Of a DNA stretch of 9,921 bases, positions 6,291 through 9,921 are shown one piece after another (position 1 is the first letter of the stretch; each line of letters begins with the position of its first letter). A program made the translations under genes and the position numbers. The DNA comes from CAZYWA01 sp964650975 [NCBI: uncultured bacterium] (lineage in GTDB: Bacteria > JADJOY01). The DNA lies in the NCBI GenBank assembly GCA_964650975.1, contig CAZYWA010000280.1:1-9921 (forward strand). Reading direction: 5' to 3'. The notes under the pieces were generated by a model, which worked only from the letters and a program-made list of their open reading frames with translations, was not told where the DNA came from and ran no database searches.

Positions 6291-7424
6291 ATGAAATTCT
6301 CCCTCTTCTACGAGATGCAGATCGCCAACCCCACCCGCGATCGCGAAGTGCAGTGCTTTCGCGACTGCGTCGAACAGGTGACGCTCGCCGATCAGCTCGG
6401 CTACCACACGATCTGGGAAGTCGAGCATCACGGCCTCTACGAATACTCGCACTCGTCCTCTCCCGAGGTGTTTCTCGCGTTCGTCGCCGCGCGCACCAAG
6501 AACGTCCGCCTCGGCCACGGCATCACGCTGACGCCGTTTCGCTACAACCACCCGATCCGGATCGCCGAGCGGGTCGCGACGCTCGACATCCTTTCCGGCG
6601 GCCGGGTGAGCTGGGGCTCGGGGAAGAGCTCGTCGCGGACCGAGCAGCTCGCGTTCGAGAACGACGTCCCCAAGATCCACGACCAGTGGCTGGAAGCGCT
6701 GGAGATGATCCCGCGCATGTGGCAGCAGGACGTGTTCGAGTGGAAAGGACGCCACTTTCAGATCCCGCCGACCCAGGTGATTCCGAAGCCGGTGCAGCAA
6801 CCGCATCCGCCGATCTTCGCGGCCTGCTCGAAACCCGAATCGGCGGTGGAAGTGGGGAAGCTCGGCATCGGTGCCCTCAACTTCGCGGTCGGGAACGACG
6901 TGTTCCTGAGCAAGAAAGTGAGCGAGTACCGGAAAGCCGTGGCGGCGGCGCAGCCCACCGCGTACCAGAAGAACGACCATTTCGCGTGCACGCCGGTGGG
7001 GCTCTGTCTCGCCGACGACAGGAAGGCCTGCCAGTACGGGATGCGCGGCGCCAACTTCTTCGCCGAGTCGCTGGCGACGTATTACTTCAGCGGTCGGCGT
7101 CCGATCGGCGTGCTGCCGGTGTCGCGCGAGTTCCTGCCGGAGGACGAGCTGGCCGAGGCGATGGAGTTCCGCGGCTCGGCCGAGGCGCCGGCCATGAACG
7201 TGATCGGAGATCCGGTCCACTGCCGCGAGATCGTGTCGCGATTCGTGGGCGCGGGCGTCGACGAGCTGATCCTGGTGATGCAGGCGGGCACGGTGCCGCA
7301 CGAGCTGGTGATGGAGTCGATCCGCACCTTCGGCGAGCAGGTGATCCCGCACTTCGCGGGCGACGGGAAGGCGGCCGCGAAGGGCGCATCGAACCCCAAG
7401 TCGCGCCTGGCTGCGTCGGTCTGA
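6291..7424 (+). CDS. LLM-class (luciferase-like) flavin-dependent monooxygenase
   Basis: The protein has 377 residues, the usual length for a bacterial-luciferase-like TIM barrel. Residues 1-10 (MKFSLFYEMQ) form the first strand. The W-x-V-E-H-H motif (residues 42-47) is the family signature near the flavin. VRLGHGITLTP (72-82) and the NHPIRIAERVATLDILSGGR segment (86-105) with WGSG after it form the flavin phosphate-binding part. KPVQQPHPPIFAACSKPE (166-183) is another conserved family segment. These enzymes use reduced FMN or F420 and O2 (or only F420 for dehydrogenation) to oxidise aldehydes, ketones or alkanes. FMN or F420 use cannot be decided here. AGGAG (6281-6285) precedes the ATG by five bases. 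It is the last gene of the operon; a hairpin cluster follows the stop. With the upstream di-iron protein it gives the operon two candidate O2-using enzymes. Confidence 0.9.
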   Translation: MKFSLFYEMQIANPTRDREVQCFRDCVEQVTLADQLGYHTIWEVEHHGLYEYSHSSSPEVFLAFVAARTKNVRLGHGITLTPFRYNHPIRIAERVATLDILSGGRVSWGSGKSSSRTEQLAFENDVPKIHDQWLEALEMIPRMWQQDVFEWKGRHFQIPPTQVIPKPVQQPHPPIFAACSKPESAVEVGKLGIGALNFAVGNDVFLSKKVSEYRKAVAAAQPTAYQKNDHFACTPVGLCLADDRKACQYGMRGANFFAESLATYYFSGRRPIGVLPVSREFLPEDELAEAMEFRGSAEAPAMNVIGDPVHCREIVSRFVGAGVDELILVMQAGTVPHELVMESIRTFGEQVIPHFAGDGKAAAKGASNPKSRLAASV

Positions 7425-7438
7425 GGCAATCGGGCGCT

Positions 7439-7518
7439 GCCCACCGAGGGACCAGTGGGCCTCCAGCGGGCTCGCACGATGATGATGCCCCTGGAGCGCG
7501 CGCGGTCCCTCGCGCGCG
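7439..7518. terminator. Three abutting hairpins in the convergent spacer
   Basis: Hairpin A pairs GCCCAC (7439-7444) with GTGGGC (7455-7460). Hairpin B pairs CTCCAG-c-GGGC (7461-7471, one bulged C) with GCCC-CTGGAG (7487-7496). Hairpin C pairs CGCGCGCG (7497-7504) with its complement (7511-7518). They touch end to end without spare bases. The loop of A (CGAGGGACC, 7445-7453) is complementary to GGTCCCTCG (7504-7512) spanning the loop of C. Lying between the convergent LLM and acyl-CoA synthetase genes, it is probably a bidirectional terminator, though there are no T-tracts. Confidence 0.5.
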
Positions 7519-7550
7519 AGCGTCCGATGGGGCCGAACGAGCGCTAGGAG

Positions 7551-9083
7551 CTAGTTCACGCGCCGTTCGCGCCCGGCCCAGAAAGGCTCGCGTAGCACGC
7601 GCTTCAAGAGCTTGCCCGCGTTGTCGCGCGGAAGCCGCTCGACGAAATCGATCGTCCGCGGCCGCTTGTAGCTCGCGAGGCGCGGTTCGAGCCAGGCCAG
7701 TAGCTCGCTCGAGCCGAGCGCGGTGCCCGGTTCCAGCTCGACGACCGCGTGCACCGCCTCGCCCCACTCGTCGTCGGGAATGCCGAAAACCGCGACGTCC
7801 GCGATGGCCGGGTGAGCGATGAGCGCCTGCTCGATCTCCGCCGGATAGATGTTGACGCCGCCCGAGATCACCATGTCGTTCTTGCGATCGCAGATGAAGT
7901 AGAAGCCTTCCGGGTCGCGGTAGGCGATGTCGCCCACCGAGATCCACTCGACGCCGTCCTCGGCGCGCGCGTCGGTGGCGCGCCTGTGGTAGCCGCTGAA
8001 GACCTGCGAGCTGCGCGCCACGTGCACCTCGCCGGGCGTGCCGTCGGGCACCTCGCGGCCATCCGCGTCGAGCAAGCGGATCGCGACGCCCGACAAGAGC
8101 CGCCCGCACGACCCCGGTTTGCGCAGCTGGTCGGGTGGCTTGAGCAGCGTGTTCACGCCCAGCTCGGTCGAGCCGTAGAACTCGTAGAGCACCTGGCCGA
8201 GCCGCCGCTCCACGGCTTCCTTGACCGGCATCGGACACGGCGCGCCGCCCACCAGCAAGGTGTGGAGCGAGGAGAGATCGCGGCCGTGCCAGGCCTCGTC
8301 GGGCAGGCTCACCAGCCGCTTGATGAGCACCGGTGCCATGAACGAATCGCCGACGCGATGACGTTCGATGGCGTCGAGCGCCTCGGTTGCCTCGAACTTG
8401 CGCAGCACCACGACGGTGTTGCCGAGCGCCAGCGCCACTCCCGCGAAGGCACGCGGCGCCGAGTGATAGAGCGGTCCGGCGGCGAGGTGCACGTCGTCCG
8501 GGCGGAGATCGAGCTCCTGGATCAGCATCTGCACGTACGCGAGCTGCTCCATCGGAGCCAGCGCGGTGCGGATCGCACCCTTGGGCTTTCCGGTCGTACC
8601 CGAGGTGTAGATCATCGTTGCGCCGCCCGTGCCCTCGGGGCCGAGCGGGTCGCCGGATTGGCCGTCCAGCAGCGCAGCGAACGCGAGCCGGCCGCCGCGC
8701 ACTTCGCCGAGGCGGATCCAGCGGCGCACCGACGGGGCGGTGCGCTCGAGCTCGTCGACCACCGCGTCGAATTCCTCGCCGTGGAAGACGGCGGCGGCGT
8801 CGCAGTCCTCGAGGATGTAGCGCGCCTCGGGTGCGGTGAGCCGGTGGTTGAGAGGCACCACGGTGAGCCCGAGCGCTTGCGCTCCGAGCGAGGCGACGAA
8901 CCCGTCGATCGAGTTGGCGTGGTACGCGACCACCCGCTGGCCGGGCTCGAGCCCGAGCGCCGCGAGGGCGCGCGCGCAGCGATTCTTGAGCCCGTCGAGC
9001 TGGGCCCAGGTGAGGGAGCGCTCGCCTTCGACGAGGGCCGCGCGATCGGGTTTCGACGCGGCGTGCAGCGCGACGACGTCCAC
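7551..9083 (-). CDS. AMP-forming acyl-CoA synthetase / CoA ligase
   Basis: The protein has 510 residues with all core motifs of the adenylate-forming (ANL) superfamily: the P-loop TSGTTGKPKG (160-169), YGSTE (303-307), the ATP-binding SVGD (382-385), the hinge and CoA region DRKNDMVISGGVNIYPAEIE (399-418), and the catalytic Lys491 in LPRDNAGKLLKR (484-494). It activates a carboxylic acid with ATP and transfers it to CoA. The sequence does not tell fatty from aromatic or steroid acids. The start is a GTG, since an in-frame TAG (the stop of the upstream gene) lies only five codons earlier; the ribosome site is weak. It lies 15 bp downstream of a secreted-protein gene, so it may share its transcript despite the unrelated role. 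It converges on the lipid-oxidation operon and could activate an acid product of it. Confidence 0.92.
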   Translation of the reverse strand: MDVVALHAASKPDRAALVEGERSLTWAQLDGLKNRCARALAALGLEPGQRVVAYHANSIDGFVASLGAQALGLTVVPLNHRLTAPEARYILEDCDAAAVFHGEEFDAVVDELERTAPSVRRWIRLGEVRGGRLAFAALLDGQSGDPLGPEGTGGATMIYTSGTTGKPKGAIRTALAPMEQLAYVQMLIQELDLRPDDVHLAAGPLYHSAPRAFAGVALALGNTVVVLRKFEATEALDAIERHRVGDSFMAPVLIKRLVSLPDEAWHGRDLSSLHTLLVGGAPCPMPVKEAVERRLGQVLYEFYGSTELGVNTLLKPPDQLRKPGSCGRLLSGVAIRLLDADGREVPDGTPGEVHVARSSQVFSGYHRRATDARAEDGVEWISVGDIAYRDPEGFYFICDRKNDMVISGGVNIYPAEIEQALIAHPAIADVAVFGIPDDEWGEAVHAVVELEPGTALGSSELLAWLEPRLASYKRPRTIDFVERLPRDNAGKLLKRVLREPFWAGRERRVN

Positions 9084-9098
9084 GCGCCGGAGCCCGTG

Positions 9099-9806
9099 CT
9101 ACGGAGAGACTGCGGACCAGTTCGAGGTGGTGCCGTTCTCGAATCCGTCGCCGAACACCGGATGGATGGTGCCGTTGAAGTTGAGCGTCACGCTTCCGGT
9201 GAGATCGAACGTGTAGCCCGGATAGTCGAACTCGAGCGGCGAGAAGTCGCCGACGGTGGCGAAGTTGGTGAGCACCATGGCGCCGGTGCCGGGGTCGACG
9301 GTCAGCGTGCCCTGCATGTGGACGAAGCTGCCGTCGAGGTAGACGATCTGGTCGCCGTTGCAGGTACTTCCCAGGAATCCGGAGAAGGCCACCGGGACGT
9401 CGAGGTCGAAATTTCCCTGGCCGTCGACCTGGGCGGGCATCAGGTAGTGGGCCGTGTCCGTGTAGTCGACGGAGAGCGCCACATCCCGCACACAGGCCTG
9501 GAACAGGCCGCCGAACGAGAAGCTCACGTCCGAGCCCAGCAGCAGGGCCCCGGGGATGCTGAGGAATCCGGTGCTCGAATCGTACGCCACGTTCACGGTG
9601 CTGCCGGCCAGCACGTCCATGGTCGCGTCGACCGGCCCGGCGTGGCCCCCGGGGGGCGCGAGCTTGGTCACCGAGAGGTGGAGCACGGCGTTGTTGGTGG
9701 TGGCCGGCGTCGGGGTCAGCTGGTCCTGGAAGATGTCGGCGCGTGCTCGGGTTGCCGCCAGCGCCGTGAGGGCGCACGCGAGTGCGAGCCACGTGGATCT
9801 CATCAT
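9099..9806 (-). CDS. Secreted protein with a PVFxDGFExG...SxWS C-terminal tail
   Basis: The protein has 235 residues. The N-terminus (MMRSTWLALACALTALAATRARA) is a clear signal peptide with likely cleavage after ARA, before DIF. The mature part is rich in Gly, Thr, Val and aromatic residues in alternating patterns, suggesting a beta-sandwich. It has no catalytic motif I recognise and two Cys (in FQACVRD and GSTCNGD) that could form a disulfide. The last 22 residues contain PVFGDGFENGTTSNWSAVSP, nearly matching the end of the gene upstream. There is no membrane helix or basic cluster after it, unlike PEP-CTERM or MYXO-CTERM tails. The ATG at 9806 overlaps the upstream stop by ATGA, indicating translational coupling; a second ATG follows directly. 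An upstream GTG at 9824 would extend the N-terminus into the preceding gene and is not preferred. Function unknown; export to periplasm, surface or medium is expected. Confidence 0.75.
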   Translation of the reverse strand: MMRSTWLALACALTALAATRARADIFQDQLTPTPATTNNAVLHLSVTKLAPPGGHAGPVDATMDVLAGSTVNVAYDSSTGFLSIPGALLLGSDVSFSFGGLFQACVRDVALSVDYTDTAHYLMPAQVDGQGNFDLDVPVAFSGFLGSTCNGDQIVYLDGSFVHMQGTLTVDPGTGAMVLTNFATVGDFSPLEFDYPGYTFDLTGSVTLNFNGTIHPVFGDGFENGTTSNWSAVSP

Positions 9807-9921
9807 GGAGAGGTTTCCGACCACGCGGACAGCCCACCGGACTCGAACCCGTCGGCGAAGACGGGCAGCAGTGTGGGGCCCGAGAAGTTGAAGGTGGGGG
9901 TGCCGCTCACGAACACGAAGA
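9803..9921 (-). CDS. C-terminal end of a second secreted-type protein with the same tail (5' part outside window)
   Basis: Only 38 codons plus TGA are visible, read from 9919 to the stop at 9805-9803. The residues FNFSG...LLPVFADGFESGGLSAWSETSP align with LNFNG...IHPVFGDGFENGTTSNWSAVSP at the end of the neighbouring gene. The reading frame is therefore supported by similarity despite its short length. The stop overlaps the next gene's ATG by four bases (ATGA). It is probably a paralogue in the same operon, with its signal peptide and main domain beyond the right edge. Confidence 0.7.
   Translation of the reverse strand, partial: FVFVSGTPTFNFSGPTLLPVFADGFESGGLSAWSETSP

Noticed and set aside
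4605-7352. 915-residue minus-strand open frame opposite the SDR and LLM genes
   Set aside because: It is His/Arg/Asp-rich low-complexity sequence with no domain, and an exact antisense shadow of two well-supported enzymes.
7439-7518. Integron attC-like recombination site
   Set aside because: The hairpins lack the RYYYAAC/GTTRRRY core boxes, and there is no integrase or cassette layout nearby.
9084-9101. Possible TAG readthrough fusing the secreted protein to the acyl-CoA synthetase, since both are in one frame
   Set aside because: The secreted protein ends in a complete tail shared with its neighbour, and the synthetase has its own GTG and a full-length domain. The shared frame is a one-in-three coincidence.
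7087-9837. 916-residue minus-strand open frame overlapping the acyl-CoA synthetase and the secreted gene
   Set aside because: It is in another frame from the two real genes, Arg/Pro/Ala-rich, and crosses the convergent hairpin cluster without any recognisable domain.

Overview
The window is GC-rich throughout. It looks like a chromosomal segment from a soil or sediment bacterium of the Myxococcota / Desulfobacterota / Binatota type. I base this on codon use and on the mix of secreted or lipoprotein hydrolases, a lipid-type oxidoreductase operon and an acyl-CoA synthetase; the taxon is an inference. There is no rRNA, tRNA, CRISPR array, integrase or transposase. Base composition is uniform, except for short AT-rich promoter segments around 3440-3480 and 3735-3760.

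Layout: (1) 1-1203, minus: the 5' part of a lipoprotein-like alpha/beta hydrolase that runs off the left edge. (2) 1328-1771, plus: a DoxX-like membrane protein, divergent from the hydrolase. (3) 1804-2643, minus: a SAM methyltransferase with an N-terminal zinc ribbon. (4) 2739-3434, minus: a TetR-family repressor, probably read from a leaderless mRNA. (5) A 340-bp divergent intergenic region with two GC hairpins and a 16-bp operator-like palindrome over the promoter of the next operon. (6) 3775-7424, plus: a ferritin-like di-iron protein, an extended SDR fused to an SCP2 lipid-binding domain, and a luciferase-like (LLM) flavin monooxygenase. (7) 7425-7550: a convergent, hairpin-packed spacer. 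(8) 7551-9083, minus: an AMP-forming acyl-CoA synthetase. (9) 9099-9806 and 9803-9921, minus: a secreted protein and the C-terminal end of a second one, both ending in the same motif (PVF-x-DGFE-x-G...S-x-WS...SP).

The centre of interest is the TetR-controlled set at 2739-7424. A putative di-iron oxygenase, a 3beta-HSD/epimerase-type dehydrogenase carrying a sterol/lipid-carrier domain, and a flavin monooxygenase lie together, with a CoA ligase facing them. Together they suggest oxidative modification or breakdown of a hydrophobic (steroid-, terpenoid- or alkyl-like) compound. The substrate cannot be read from sequence. The second point of interest is the tandem pair of secreted proteins sharing a C-terminal tail. 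Several short dispersed hairpin elements occupy the intergenic gaps.
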